Shown here in pieces: positions 52,654 to 61,282 of a stretch of 64,000 bases of DNA; position 1 is the first letter of the stretch, and every line of letters begins with the position of its first letter. Source of the DNA: Cohnella abietis (GTDB taxonomy: Bacteria; Bacillota; Bacilli; Paenibacillales; Paenibacillaceae); the NCBI RefSeq assembly GCF_004295585.1, contig NZ_AP019400.1, forward strand, positions 4,500,001-4,564,000. Reading direction: 5' to 3'. The notes beneath the pieces were generated by a model. That model saw only the letters and a program-made list of their open reading frames with translations, did not search any database and was not told the origin of the DNA. Both the position numbers and the translations under genes were made by a program.

Positions 52654-52682
52654 TTTACACCCTTTTGTTCAAACGGTATAAT
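52654..52682 (+). promoter_or_regulatory. Sigma-A promoter of the DUF2626 gene
   Basis: TTTACA (52654-52659) and TATAAT (52677-52682) with 17-bp spacing, 44 bp before the start. The remaining 52426-52653 stretch shows nothing else recognisable. Confidence 0.85.
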
Positions 52683-52725
52683 ATGCTTTAGAAATCGTCT
52701 TATGTGTATGAGAGGGGAATTTAAC

Positions 52726-52962
52726 ATGGCACGTATGTTTAGGGTGCTCGGCTTCTGGACACTGGTAATTGCCCTAATGGCGTTTGCAGGCGACATGTAC
52801 GAATTTGCATTGTTGTTCTTTATGCAAACCGCTGTTTTCTTCTTGCTTGGGTATTTGAATTTTACTGAAAAAACGTATCTCTTGATGTTCTGGGGATATA
52901 TGGTGCTGGCATTCCTTGGATTCACTTATTGGTCCGTGTTCGAAATGGGCATACCGGTATAG
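52726..52962 (+). CDS. DUF2626-family small membrane protein
   Basis: A 78-residue protein with three hydrophobic segments and the family pattern ARMFRVLGFWTLVIALMAF, GDMYEFALLFFMQTAVFFLL and GFTYWSVFEMG. DUF2626 proteins (YqgW type) are conserved in Bacilli with unknown role. The ATG at 52726 has AGAGGGG nine bases upstream; the longer frame starts before the promoter and is excluded. Confidence 0.88.
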   Translation: MARMFRVLGFWTLVIALMAFAGDMYEFALLFFMQTAVFFLLGYLNFTEKTYLLMFWGYMVLAFLGFTYWSVFEMGIPV

Positions 52963-53009
52963 GGATAGGATTGTGGTCACTACGTACATAACCAAATGAA
53001 TTAAAAAGC

Positions 53010-53063
53010 AAGCAAAGAGGCTATCCCATGTCGATTAAAGACTTGGTGACAGCCTCTTTTTTA
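53010..53063. terminator. Bidirectional terminator
   Basis: Arms AAAGAGGCT / AGCCTCTTT, with further imperfect pairing inside, sit between the convergent DUF2626 and methyltransferase genes. T-runs exist on both sides; the minus-strand gene ends at its edge. Confidence 0.8.
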
Positions 53064-54248
53064 TTGCTTAATTAATATTTGTACTTTAAACAGCTCACTC
53101 ATCCCATCCGAGAGCAGAAGCTGACGTATCGCTCGATTCCGCCGAGCAATAGGATGAAATGGGTCCGAAATGGTGTGTGAGCTAAGCTTATCCAATATTC
53201 CAGACTTCACAAGAAAATTTTTCTGATTAACATATTCTATCTCTTTCCAGCCACTCTTCTGAGCGGTTTGACGGATATGGCTGAAGTTGACATGGGAAGT
53301 CAAGTCCTGCTCCCCAGGCACTAAGTAAGGGTCACTATGCGCTCGATGCTTATAATAACAGAGCAATGTACCCTCCATCCGATGCGGAGATATTAATTCC
53401 TCTGTTTCATCACCATAATCAATAAGCACCATCATAGCTCGATCCAATCGACCTGTGAGGTTATTAATCCAATTCATTGCATCCAAATTCACTTCAACCG
53501 TTTGATTGTTAGACAATAAGTGCCCTTCTTCTTGAATCCAATTGTTCAATTGAGCACTTATAGGCTCCAGCAAGCAGGAAACCAAACCTTTTCCTTCCTC
53601 CCAAGTGACCCCCCATTCCAATATGAGCTCGCCCCTCCTAACAAGCCGATGCGTTGGAAATGCATCTAATAGCTCATTAGCTACAATAATTGCGGGTTGC
53701 TCACATTGAAGTAGATCTTCCGCCTCCTCAGTCGTTACTACACGTGCTTTTCCCGTCTGTATATATTCATCTAATTCCTCAATTGCCAATCTTCGATGCT
53801 CAGGATTTCCTTCAACAAGGGCTAACGTAAACCCCTTTTCTTGATCCTGCATTTTCCCATCCCTGTCACTCGCCAAATACCACACATCCATCATTTGCCG
53901 AGCCAAACGCCCAGTACCTCCACCCCATTCAAAAACTGCTATACGTTCATCATTAGGAAAATAGTATCCAGCAAGCCTTACTAGCTCTTCTCCAAGCTGC
54001 TCGCCCATCATTTCACCGACATAAGAGCTAGTATAGAAGTCACCTTCACGACCAACTCGAGAAAATCCTGCACGGTAATAACCAAATTCGGGATGATAGA
54101 GACAAAGCGTCATATACTGATGAAAGGGAATAGCGGGCAAGTCCCTACCATCGTCTAGTCGTCCGGTCTCGAGACTGGCTAGAATCTTATTTCTTATGAT
54201 GGCGGTTAAAGGCGATTCTGTTAAATCAGCTTTCAATACGTCCCACAC
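53061..54248 (-). CDS. SAM-dependent methyltransferase, NDUFAF7/DUF185-like
   Basis: The 395-residue protein has FHQYMTLCLYHPEFGYY, the SAM-binding FEWGGGTGRLARQM near residue 103, and IIVANELLDAFPTHRLV, which mark the NDUFAF7-like (COG1565) arginine methyltransferase family. The bacterial substrate is not known. A GTG at 54248 is the longest start but its GGGGAAG site is too close, so a slightly later start is possible. Confidence 0.85.
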   Translation of the reverse strand: MWDVLKADLTESPLTAIIRNKILASLETGRLDDGRDLPAIPFHQYMTLCLYHPEFGYYRAGFSRVGREGDFYTSSYVGEMMGEQLGEELVRLAGYYFPNDERIAVFEWGGGTGRLARQMMDVWYLASDRDGKMQDQEKGFTLALVEGNPEHRRLAIEELDEYIQTGKARVVTTEEAEDLLQCEQPAIIVANELLDAFPTHRLVRRGELILEWGVTWEEGKGLVSCLLEPISAQLNNWIQEEGHLLSNNQTVEVNLDAMNWINNLTGRLDRAMMVLIDYGDETEELISPHRMEGTLLCYYKHRAHSDPYLVPGEQDLTSHVNFSHIRQTAQKSGWKEIEYVNQKNFLVKSGILDKLSSHTISDPFHPIARRNRAIRQLLLSDGMSELFKVQILIKQ

Positions 54249-54342
54249 CTTCCCCGCGCTCGTTTGTCATATTATAATAGCATAGGGTCAATTGACCATG
54301 CCTTCCATGATTGCACTGCATTACCGAAAGGAGGGACCTCCT

Positions 54343-55425
54343 ATGCGTCGCCTGATAACGGCTATGCTGGTGGCTTCCATATTGCTACTAACACTCTCTC
54401 GGACAGTAGCTATATTGCCTGTATACGCAGAACCTTTGCCTGAAGAAACAAGAAAATTATTAGAAAAGAGCTTGTCTGTAGTAGAGCTAGACAGAGAAAT
54501 TGAGCGTATTTCTGGACTTAAAGGAAAAACCCAAAATCATATTGAGAAAAGCGAGAAACAGCTTGCTGAGCAAGAAATAGCCATTGCTGTTCAGAGAGAA
54601 AAAGCAGGTCGCGTGCTGCGCTCCTATTATATGGGCTATAAGGATTTCTGGCTATCCTCTCTCTTGTCCGCAAGCTCCCTTCCTAATCTTATTCGCGTCT
54701 GGGAGACGATGGATATGATTCTAGAGGCTGATCATAGCACGATGGGAGATTATGCCGAAAATTATAAAATACTAAAAAAGGGCTATGAACAATTAAAGCA
54801 TGAAAAAAATGATCTCTCAGCCGTAGAGCTAGATCTCATCGCCCAACGGGAGCGCATTCTTACTTTGCAAAAAGAGTTAGATCAAGCACTTGCAACAAGC
54901 GATGACGAGAAAATGCTGCAACGTCTTATGGATGAGCTACAAGCCTATTGGAAAAACGTCGGTTTATATGAGGTTAAACAGCATTTCCGGGCACTGGCAA
55001 ATGCCATGAAAAACCTGCCTGATTTCGTCAAGAAAACGCCTGGCATCATTCAATCTAATGGATTAAAAACAAAGCTTACAATAACGGACAGTCAACTAAA
55101 CGAGTTTTTACGAGGAGAGGACAGCCGCTTTAATGATTTTGCTTTCAAATTCGACAATGGTCTCTTAACGATGGAAGGCAACAATGGAAATATTACGGTC
55201 AAAATTCAAGGAAGATATACGATAGAAAATGAGCCTGAAAATGCAATCCGTTTCCACGTGGACACTTTAATCTTTAATGGTTTGGCGTTACCAGACACAA
55301 CAAGAGCAGATTTGGAGAGAGAGTATGACCTAGGCTTCTACCCGCAAAAGCTTATTAAATATGTGAAGGCTCAAAGCGTGGAAATGGAAGATGGCAAGCT
55401 CATTGTCCAGCTCAAGATTGGCTAG
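54343..55425 (+). CDS. Secreted coiled-coil protein, PcsB/CwlO-like N-terminal domain
   Basis: A 360-residue protein with a signal peptide (RRLITAMLVASILLLTLS, cleavage after VYA). Residues 30-200 form a coiled-coil hairpin with LRSYYMGYKDFWLSSLLSAS and NLIRVWETMDMILEAD, like the regulatory coiled coils of CwlO/PcsB hydrolases. There is no NlpC/P60 or CHAP catalytic domain. The C-terminal half has an unfamiliar domain (LTITDSQLNEFLRGEDSRF, YTIENEPENAIRFHVDTLIF). AAGGAGG is eight bases before the ATG at 54343. Its TAG stop overlaps the stop of the convergent gene. It could be a hydrolase regulator; inferred. Confidence 0.8.
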   Translation: MRRLITAMLVASILLLTLSRTVAILPVYAEPLPEETRKLLEKSLSVVELDREIERISGLKGKTQNHIEKSEKQLAEQEIAIAVQREKAGRVLRSYYMGYKDFWLSSLLSASSLPNLIRVWETMDMILEADHSTMGDYAENYKILKKGYEQLKHEKNDLSAVELDLIAQRERILTLQKELDQALATSDDEKMLQRLMDELQAYWKNVGLYEVKQHFRALANAMKNLPDFVKKTPGIIQSNGLKTKLTITDSQLNEFLRGEDSRFNDFAFKFDNGLLTMEGNNGNITVKIQGRYTIENEPENAIRFHVDTLIFNGLALPDTTRADLEREYDLGFYPQKLIKYVKAQSVEMEDGKLIVQLKIG

Positions 55426-56723
55426 CTATGCCATTCTTCTTTCCAATTTTCTAATGTCAAATTTCCCTTTGCAAGCCTGCGCCACAGATTTCCCAATACA
55501 TTAAGCTGATCAGCCATATCCGGTCCCATATAAAGCGGAGATTGGTTAGGAAAGGATTTACCTGCTCTTCCGGGCAGAAGGTTAGACAATTTACTGTCGC
55601 TATCGTAGATAGATCTGTAGACAGGAAGCTTTCTCTGCTTCTCCATATTATGTAGTTGGATCTGATCACTCGTCATCTCGGCAATCCATTTATAAGCCGC
55701 CTCCTCCTCCTTGGTATTCGCGGAAATAACAAAGCTATTTCCGCGTGGCCATACAAAGGGAAGCTTCCATGCTTGATGGTCGATCTCAATCTTTGCTTCA
55801 TTGACAAGCCAAGGCTCAGCTTCCCAGGTAGCGGCTAAAGAATAGGGGACAATTGCAGCAAGTGTTGTGCCGTCATTTAATAATCTGGCAGCTTCTCCAG
55901 CATTGCTAGTGAAACTCACCCCAGCCCTTTGCTGTTCAATCAATGACAATGCCTGTTTAACGGCTATATTATCCAATGGACTGCTTTCATCGGACCACCA
56001 CTCATCGCTTCTTTCACCTGTGGCGTTCTCTAGCCATGCAAGAAGCGCTAGTGGATCGTTAGGATCAATCGTTAGCCATGAGATTGCTCCTTCCTGCTCT
56101 GCGCTTCTAGCTGACAATGTAACCCATTGCTCGAGTGTCAGAGGAAGTGTAACATCTTCTCCGAGCCACTTGTGTAACACGTCTGTATTCCACGCGATTA
56201 CGAATGGATCCATATCATGTGGAACACCCCACAAATAGTCGTTCCATTTAAGCGGTGCAAGTAACGCATCGAATTGCTCGGCCAAAGCTTTCCCTACGAA
56301 TGCAGAATCAGCAGGAAGTAAATAGCCTGAAACAGCAAATTCCTTTACCCACTCGTTGGACAGGAGCATAACGTCAGCACTTTCCTCCATTTGAGAGGAC
56401 TTCCTATATATCGAATAAGACTGCTCCGGATCAATTCTGAGCAAGTCTACAGTCATATCCTTATTATTAAGTAAAAATTGTTTGTTCTGATCAGCCAGCG
56501 CATTAAACTCCTGCTCCCCCAAAGCAACCCCGACGGTTATGTGCGAGATTTCTTCTGCGACTGCAGGTTCTTCGCTCGCAAAAGGCTCTCCCTTTGTTAC
56601 GGGAGCAACGGGAGATTCAGGAGAAGGAGTATATTTAGGAGAAGGCGCATCTGCCCAAGGTGAAATTACCAAAGCAGTAATGCAAAGTAAAACGAACACC
56701 AAGGCCGATTTACGACGTGCCAC
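55422..56723 (-). CDS. Extracellular solute-binding protein, family 1
   Basis: The 433-residue protein has an N-terminal export segment (ALVFVLLCITALVISPWA) and a Pro-rich linker without a clear lipobox, then a periplasmic-binding fold (ADVMLLSNEWVKEFAVSGYL, DYLWGVPHDMDPFVIAWN, AYKWIAEMTSDQIQLHNME). This is typical of sugar-type ABC transporter receptors. No permease or ATPase genes are nearby, so the partner transporter is unknown. It converges with the coiled-coil gene and shares the CTAG stop with it. Confidence 0.85.
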   Translation of the reverse strand: MARRKSALVFVLLCITALVISPWADAPSPKYTPSPESPVAPVTKGEPFASEEPAVAEEISHITVGVALGEQEFNALADQNKQFLLNNKDMTVDLLRIDPEQSYSIYRKSSQMEESADVMLLSNEWVKEFAVSGYLLPADSAFVGKALAEQFDALLAPLKWNDYLWGVPHDMDPFVIAWNTDVLHKWLGEDVTLPLTLEQWVTLSARSAEQEGAISWLTIDPNDPLALLAWLENATGERSDEWWSDESSPLDNIAVKQALSLIEQQRAGVSFTSNAGEAARLLNDGTTLAAIVPYSLAATWEAEPWLVNEAKIEIDHQAWKLPFVWPRGNSFVISANTKEEEAAYKWIAEMTSDQIQLHNMEKQRKLPVYRSIYDSDSKLSNLLPGRAGKSFPNQSPLYMGPDMADQLNVLGNLWRRLAKGNLTLENWKEEWHS

Positions 56724-56881
56724 ATCGTCACCTTTTTCATTATTAACGTTATTATTTATGATAACAGGACAATGCGAGCCTGTCTCCCTTTTTTAGAAAG
56801 CGCTTTTATTGGCTTATAATACTAAAGACTTACTATTAGTAGAAATTCTAAACTACTGTACCTCAGATTCTAAAAGAAATT

Positions 56882-56909
56882 GCCGGAGCGGATAGGATAC
56901 CGCCCCGGC
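56882..56909 (-). terminator. Terminator downstream of phoH
   Basis: Stem GCCGGGGCGG / CCGCTCCGGC with an 8-base loop, followed by a T-rich tract (TTTCTTTT) on the minus strand, about 80 bp after the phoH stop. Confidence 0.75.
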
Positions 56910-56928
56910 TGCAAACTGAATATATGAC

Positions 56929-56952
56929 GTCCCAGGAGGGATTCGAACCCCC
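56929..56952 (-). other. Orphan tRNA/tmRNA T-arm-like sequence
   Basis: The minus strand reads GGGGG TTCGAAT CCCTC (a T-stem with one G-U pair and canonical loop) followed by CTGGGAC, and preceded by TTGGAC. This resembles the 3' end of a tRNA or tmRNA. No matching 5' acceptor GTCCCAG was found within about 130 bases upstream, so it is at most a remnant. Confidence 0.35.
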
Positions 56953-56985
56953 GTCCAACACCTTAAAGCTTGGGGTTTGCTATAT

Positions 56986-58317
56986 TTACAATCTCTCTGT
57001 TGCCAATTGCGCTAAGCGAGAGCGCTCACCCTTCTCCAAGGTGACATGCCCACTAATGCCCTCTGCCTTAAAGCGTTCTACCAAGTATGTGAGACCATTG
57101 CTCTGGGAGTCGAGGTACGGATGATCAATTTGCTCAGGATCTCCGAGCAGTACAATTTTGCTATTTTCCCCAACGCGAGAAACAATTGTTTTCACTTCAT
57201 GCTTACTTAAATTTTGCGCCTCATCGATGATGATAAATTGACCGGGGATGGAACGGCCCCGAATGTAGGTTAGGGCTTCTACCTGTATGCTCCCCATGCC
57301 CATTAATATTTTATCAAGATCGCCAGACTTTTTCGTATCAAATAAAAATTCTAAATTATCATAAATGGGCTGCATCCATGGGCGCAGCTTTTCTTCCTTT
57401 TCCCCTGGTAAATAACCAATATCCTTGCCCATAGGGACGACAGGACGAGCGATAAGGAGTTTCTTGAACTTATGCTCATCTTCCACCTTCATCAAGCCCG
57501 CAGCAAGTGTAATGAGCGTCTTACCTGTTCCAGCACGTCCCGTTAATGTAACTAATGGAATATCATCATTGAGTAACAGCTCCAACGCCATTCGCTGCTG
57601 TGCGTTCCGTGCTGTTATGCCCCAGATCGGATCATTGCTCATATGCAGTGGCTCTAACCGTTGTCCATCGGAAGTAACCTTTAAGAGTGCAGACTTAGAT
57701 GTTCCCATTTCATCCCGCAGTATAACGAATTCATTAGGGTTTAAGGTGGTCTTAATACCCAATTGATTGACAATAAGGAATCTTGTTGAATAAAAATCAT
57801 CAATAATGGAAGGATGGACATGCAGCGTTAAATGTCCTGTATATTGGTCCGATACCGAAGCAGTCTGATCTGAAAGATAATCCTGAGCAATGATACCGAG
57901 TACGTCCGCCTTTACTCGAACAAGTACATCTTTACTTACGATGATGACGGGGCGTGGATCGCCACTCTCCTGTTCTTCTATATGATAATTCAGCGCCACT
58001 GCAAGTATTCTGTTGTCATTGGTCATATCGCCAAACATTTCCTGCACTTTCACGAAGCGGCGATGATTCATTTCCACCTTTAATAACCCACCATTAGGAA
58101 GCGTCACCCCATTATGCAGTTGACCTAATGCTCTCATACTATCCAGCTCTCGGGAAATATTACGTGCATTCCGCCCGATTTCATCGGCCAGTCGCTTCTT
58201 AGAGTCAATCTCTTCCAATACTACAGAGGGAATAATAACCTCATTGTCTTCAAAAGAAAACAAGGAGAGCGGATCATGCAAGAGCACATTCGTATCGAGT
58301 ACGTAAATTTTTCGCAT
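56986..58317 (-). CDS. PIN-PhoH ATPase (YlaK family)
   Basis: The 443-residue protein has an N-terminal PIN nuclease domain (KIYVLDTNVLLHDPLSLF, SKKRLADEIGRNARN) and a C-terminal PhoH ATPase with Walker A TGRAGTGKT near residue 260 and Walker B FIIIDEAQN near residue 360. PIN-PhoH proteins act as RNA helicase-nucleases in vitro. The ATG at 58317 has GGAGGGAAC upstream. It lies divergent from the ylaJ-like gene, as in B. subtilis yla order. Confidence 0.92.
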   Translation of the reverse strand: MRKIYVLDTNVLLHDPLSLFSFEDNEVIIPSVVLEEIDSKKRLADEIGRNARNISRELDSMRALGQLHNGVTLPNGGLLKVEMNHRRFVKVQEMFGDMTNDNRILAVALNYHIEEQESGDPRPVIIVSKDVLVRVKADVLGIIAQDYLSDQTASVSDQYTGHLTLHVHPSIIDDFYSTRFLIVNQLGIKTTLNPNEFVILRDEMGTSKSALLKVTSDGQRLEPLHMSNDPIWGITARNAQQRMALELLLNDDIPLVTLTGRAGTGKTLITLAAGLMKVEDEHKFKKLLIARPVVPMGKDIGYLPGEKEEKLRPWMQPIYDNLEFLFDTKKSGDLDKILMGMGSIQVEALTYIRGRSIPGQFIIIDEAQNLSKHEVKTIVSRVGENSKIVLLGDPEQIDHPYLDSQSNGLTYLVERFKAEGISGHVTLEKGERSRLAQLATERL

Positions 58318-58511
58318 GTTTGTTCCCTCCACAATCGGACATTTTTTGAGTTTGGGCTAAAGTGTAATGTTTTTCCTTATAACCTTTTACATAGTGCATG
58401 GATGTCAGGGAACAATAATTTCATCGAACGCTTTCTCCTATGATAGCCAAGAGAAGTCAACTTTTTCTCGGCTAATGTGGGCATCCCTCCAAGCCAGGGT
58501 GGTGAACTTCA

Positions 58512-59069
58512 TTGAAGCAATATAGAATTATCGCTTACGGAACCACATTGCTCTTATTGTTGACTTTAACAATGGGCTCCGCAGGCTGTAGTAAAAAGCA
58601 CTCAGCACCAATGCCAACTGATAACCATCTCAAGACACAAGCAATACATGGTACCTCCAAAAAAATCGACAATCCGAAGAAGGTAGCTGCTCATCTAGAG
58701 ATGCTGGCTCGTGGCGTTAATGGTGTCAAGGACGCCAACTGCGTCATATTCGGTAAGTATGCCATTGTAGGCATAGATGTCGATGAAAAAATGGAAAGAT
58801 CTCGTGTCGGTACAATCAAATATTCGGTAGCAGAGGCTTTCCGTAAAGACCCTTACGGAATCGATGCCGTTGTCACTGCAGATATTGATCTTTCCCAAAG
58901 ACTTCGGGAAATGAGAGCTGACATTAGACACGGCCGCCCACTTGCTGGATTTGCGGAAGAGCTTGCCGATATTGTAGGGCGAGTTATCCCCCAAATTCCT
59001 CGTAACATTATGCCACCGAGTACCCCCGAGAACACGGGAACTAGCTCTTTGAACAAACTCAAGAAGTAA
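58512..59069 (+). CDS. YhcN/YlaJ-family sporulation lipoprotein
   Basis: The 185-residue protein has a lipoprotein signal with lipobox GSAGC and a YhcN/YlaJ domain (HLEMLARGVNGVKDANCVIF, YAIVGIDVDEKMERSRVG, DPYGIDAVVTADIDLSQRL). YlaJ and YhcN are spore-associated lipoproteins linked to germination. A TTG start at 58512 with GGTGGTG upstream is used. It is divergent from phoH. Confidence 0.88.
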   Translation: MKQYRIIAYGTTLLLLLTLTMGSAGCSKKHSAPMPTDNHLKTQAIHGTSKKIDNPKKVAAHLEMLARGVNGVKDANCVIFGKYAIVGIDVDEKMERSRVGTIKYSVAEAFRKDPYGIDAVVTADIDLSQRLREMRADIRHGRPLAGFAEELADIVGRVIPQIPRNIMPPSTPENTGTSSLNKLKK

Positions 59070-59112
59070 AAAGGTGTAGCTTAATCAACAAGATTAGTGC
59101 TTCATAGGTGCC

Positions 59113-59145
59113 AAAAAGCCCAGTGAAAAATCACTGGGCTTTCTC
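59113..59145. terminator. Bidirectional terminator
   Basis: Perfect 12-bp stem AAAGCCCAGTGA / TCACTGGGCTTT with a 4-base loop. Serves the ylaJ-like gene on plus and the small gene at 59131 on minus; the minus-strand gene's stop codon lies inside the stem. Confidence 0.9.
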
Positions 59146-59316
59146 ATTGCCTTCGAACACTTGAGTATCCAAGCAGTCTACGGCTCTTATATTATTGGTT
59201 TTCTCATACTCAGGAAGCATGGACAGACGAGTGCCATAGTACATAGCAATTCTCACTTCTGTATTAAACTGCGAACGACTATCAATGTAAACAAGAGCGG
59301 TATTCGTTCCTGCCAC
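59131..59316 (-). CDS. Small protein of unknown function
   Basis: A 61-residue protein (AGTNTALVYIDSRSQFNTEV start) with no membrane segment and no family that I recognise. Support for it being real: a GTG start with AGGGGGG six bases upstream, and a stop codon placed inside the stem of a strong terminator. The two Cys-poor halves are mixed polar and hydrophobic. It lies downstream of the LCP gene, separated by 77 bp on the opposite side of its stop. Confidence 0.5.
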   Translation of the reverse strand: MAGTNTALVYIDSRSQFNTEVRIAMYYGTRLSMLPEYEKTNNIRAVDCLDTQVFEGNEKAQ

Positions 59317-59393
59317 CAGCAGCCCCCCTAAGTGGATTACTGGCTTTATTATATCATAAGGATCGAATTTGAGACAGTGTTAGAATACCCTTA

Positions 59394-60491
59394 CTAAGAA
59401 GCAACCGGTGTGCTTTCCGGTGTAGTAACATGACGGCCTTCCGAGCTGAGCTCTTCTTTCAACGCTTGCTTAGCCTCTTCTAGCTTCTCTTTGTCTAAAT
59501 AAACATAAGGACTCTTCCATGTGCCAGCCAAAGGAATAAAGCGAATATCTGAACGGTTAATACCAAAGTATGTTTTGATCATATTCTCAATTTGCACACT
59601 AGGGATATCAGTTCTCATATTGTTTCCAACAGCATTTAAGATTTCATCAATTTTCGTCACAGTACCGAAGGATTTCAAACGATCCGTAATGGCACCGAGC
59701 ACTTGGCTTTGTCTTTCATTACGCTCAAAATCGCTTGATTCTGCTGTACCACGATTAGATTTACGATAGCGGACGAAACCAAGAGCTTGTTCACCATCAA
59801 GCTTTTGCTCACCCTTTTTAAGGTTGATGTCTGTATTATCTACCGTATCAACATATCGCATGTCCTTGTTAACGTAAACGTTAACTCCTCCGAGTGCATC
59901 AACAACATCTACGAAGCCATGAAAATCAATGACAGCTGTGTAGTTAATCGGGACCTCGAAAAACTTAGACAGCATCTCACGTGTTTCGTCACGCGCATAG
60001 CCTAGAATTTTATTCTTATCGTCCCCTAAGCTATCGTCTTTACGTGCTTTAGAATAGAAAGCAGCGTAATAGCCGTTCGCTTTGTGCTTCTTATAGCCAT
60101 CCAGCTGAAAGTCGCTATCACGAGGAATAGAAATTACCGTCGCCGTTTTACTCTTAGGATTAAAAGCAGCAACCATCATAACATCGGTATTCATACTCCC
60201 TGTCTCAGATCGAGTATCCAGACCGAGAAGTACAAGGGCAATTGGCTTAACCTGTGCACGTTCTTCCTTCGGAATGACATTGCTCTTAGGATCCGGATCA
60301 GCTATTTTTTCTATATTTTCTTTACCAACGTTATATAAGTACCCTAAGTAAATGGCTAACGCTACAATAACTAAGCCAATAAAAATGAAAACAGCTCGTC
60401 CCCAACGAAATTTTTTACCCGGCTTCTTCGTTTTTTTAGGGGCTGTGCTGCGACGGGAATTTCTCCCCTCTAACGGTGTATCGTGACTCAA
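59394..60491 (-). CDS. LytR-CpsA-Psr (LCP) family cell-wall polymer ligase
   Basis: Transfers teichoic acid or other anionic polymers to peptidoglycan. The 365-residue protein has a Lys/Arg-rich cytoplasmic tail, one membrane helix (AVFIFIGLVIVALAIYLGYL, residues 33-52), and the LCP domain with LLGLDTRSETGSMNTDVM, ISIPRDSDF and GFVRYRKSNRGTAESSDFER. Its start overlaps the stop of the preceding small gene by 4 bp. Confidence 0.93.
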   Translation of the reverse strand: MSHDTPLEGRNSRRSTAPKKTKKPGKKFRWGRAVFIFIGLVIVALAIYLGYLYNVGKENIEKIADPDPKSNVIPKEERAQVKPIALVLLGLDTRSETGSMNTDVMMVAAFNPKSKTATVISIPRDSDFQLDGYKKHKANGYYAAFYSKARKDDSLGDDKNKILGYARDETREMLSKFFEVPINYTAVIDFHGFVDVVDALGGVNVYVNKDMRYVDTVDNTDINLKKGEQKLDGEQALGFVRYRKSNRGTAESSDFERNERQSQVLGAITDRLKSFGTVTKIDEILNAVGNNMRTDIPSVQIENMIKTYFGINRSDIRFIPLAGTWKSPYVYLDKEKLEEAKQALKEELSSEGRHVTTPESTPVAS

Positions 60492-60793
60492 ACGCTTTCC
60501 TCCTCGTCCTCAGTGTCGGAAACATGATAGGAGTGACCGAACATATCCCGATTTAATTGCTCAACGGCTTCTCGGTCAAACCATACAGTACGAGTGGATC
60601 CATCTGTCTTGCAATAAGTCACATGAACTTTCCCCGCATCCTCCGAAGTGACATCAAATGACGTCAGCTCGTGGTCATCCGACAAAATTTGCGCAAAAAA
60701 GAGAAGTGTCTCCCTTGCCGCCTCATCGTCAGGTCGGGCGGAGGAAACCCACTTCATCTGCAGCCAATAAAACAAAGCATCCATTAACGACAT
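60488..60793 (-). CDS. Small acidic protein of unknown function
   Basis: A 101-residue cytoplasmic protein: LMDALFYWLQMKWVSSARP at the start, then a mixed alpha-beta part (KVHVTYCKTDGSTRTVWFDR) and a Glu/Asp-rich end. I do not recognise the family. A ribosome binding site (GGAGGGGG) and translational overlap with the LCP gene (ATGA type) argue that it is expressed and may serve the same process. Confidence 0.7.
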   Translation of the reverse strand: MSLMDALFYWLQMKWVSSARPDDEAARETLLFFAQILSDDHELTSFDVTSEDAGKVHVTYCKTDGSTRTVWFDREAVEQLNRDMFGHSYHVSDTEDEEESV

Positions 60794-60858
60794 AACCGCT
60801 TCCCCCTCCAAGTAAAACAGCAATTAATTAGATGGGTACCAGTAAAAACAATACTAGC

Positions 60859-61176
60859 TTATTGAGAATCTGCTGAATTCACACGAGGTGAACCGTTCTT
60901 CTTATTATCGCGGTATGCTTTGCGTTTGTCGTAAAACTGTCTCATCCGAAGAAGAAGCATCATTCCTACCGCTACAGCCATGCACTGTATAATAGGTAAT
61001 TTGTCGAGCTGGAGCAAGAGCAGAATGAAACAGCCAAGCGCCAGAACAACATGAACGAGTATTTCCTTGAGAATTGGAAGCTTACCTGTTCTGAATACGG
61101 CATTAAAAATATAAATCGTACAGGCGACGATGAGCAGATAGGAAATCACTATGTGATCATGGAACCACTGCTGCAT
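60859..61176 (-). CDS. ylaH: YlaH-like membrane protein
   Basis: A 105-residue protein with three hydrophobic segments (VISYLLIVACTIYIFNAVF, ILVHVVLALGCFILLLL, IIQCMAVAVGMMLLLRM) and a basic C-terminal tail. Length, topology and position beside typA match B. subtilis YlaH, of unknown function. The ATG at 61176 has AAGGAG eight bases upstream. Confidence 0.85.
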   Translation of the reverse strand: MQQWFHDHIVISYLLIVACTIYIFNAVFRTGKLPILKEILVHVVLALGCFILLLLQLDKLPIIQCMAVAVGMMLLLRMRQFYDKRKAYRDNKKNGSPRVNSADSQ

Positions 61177-61236
61177 AGAAAACACTCCTTCACGATATAA
61201 CGTATGAGCAAACTACAAAGTTGCAAGTTAAGTATA

Positions 61237-61275
61237 AAGAAATTGGCCGTCCGAGGGACGGCTAATTTCTTTTGT
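61237..61275 (-). terminator. Terminator downstream of typA
   Basis: Stem GAAATTAGCCGTCC / GGACGGCCAATTTC with one mismatch and a 3-base loop, just after the typA stop. Confidence 0.85.
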
Positions 61276-61282
61276 TATTCGA

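Noticed and set aside
56900..57000. Complete tmRNA or tRNA gene
   Set aside because: No matching 5' acceptor strand, D-arm or tag sequence was found; only a T-arm-like piece is present.
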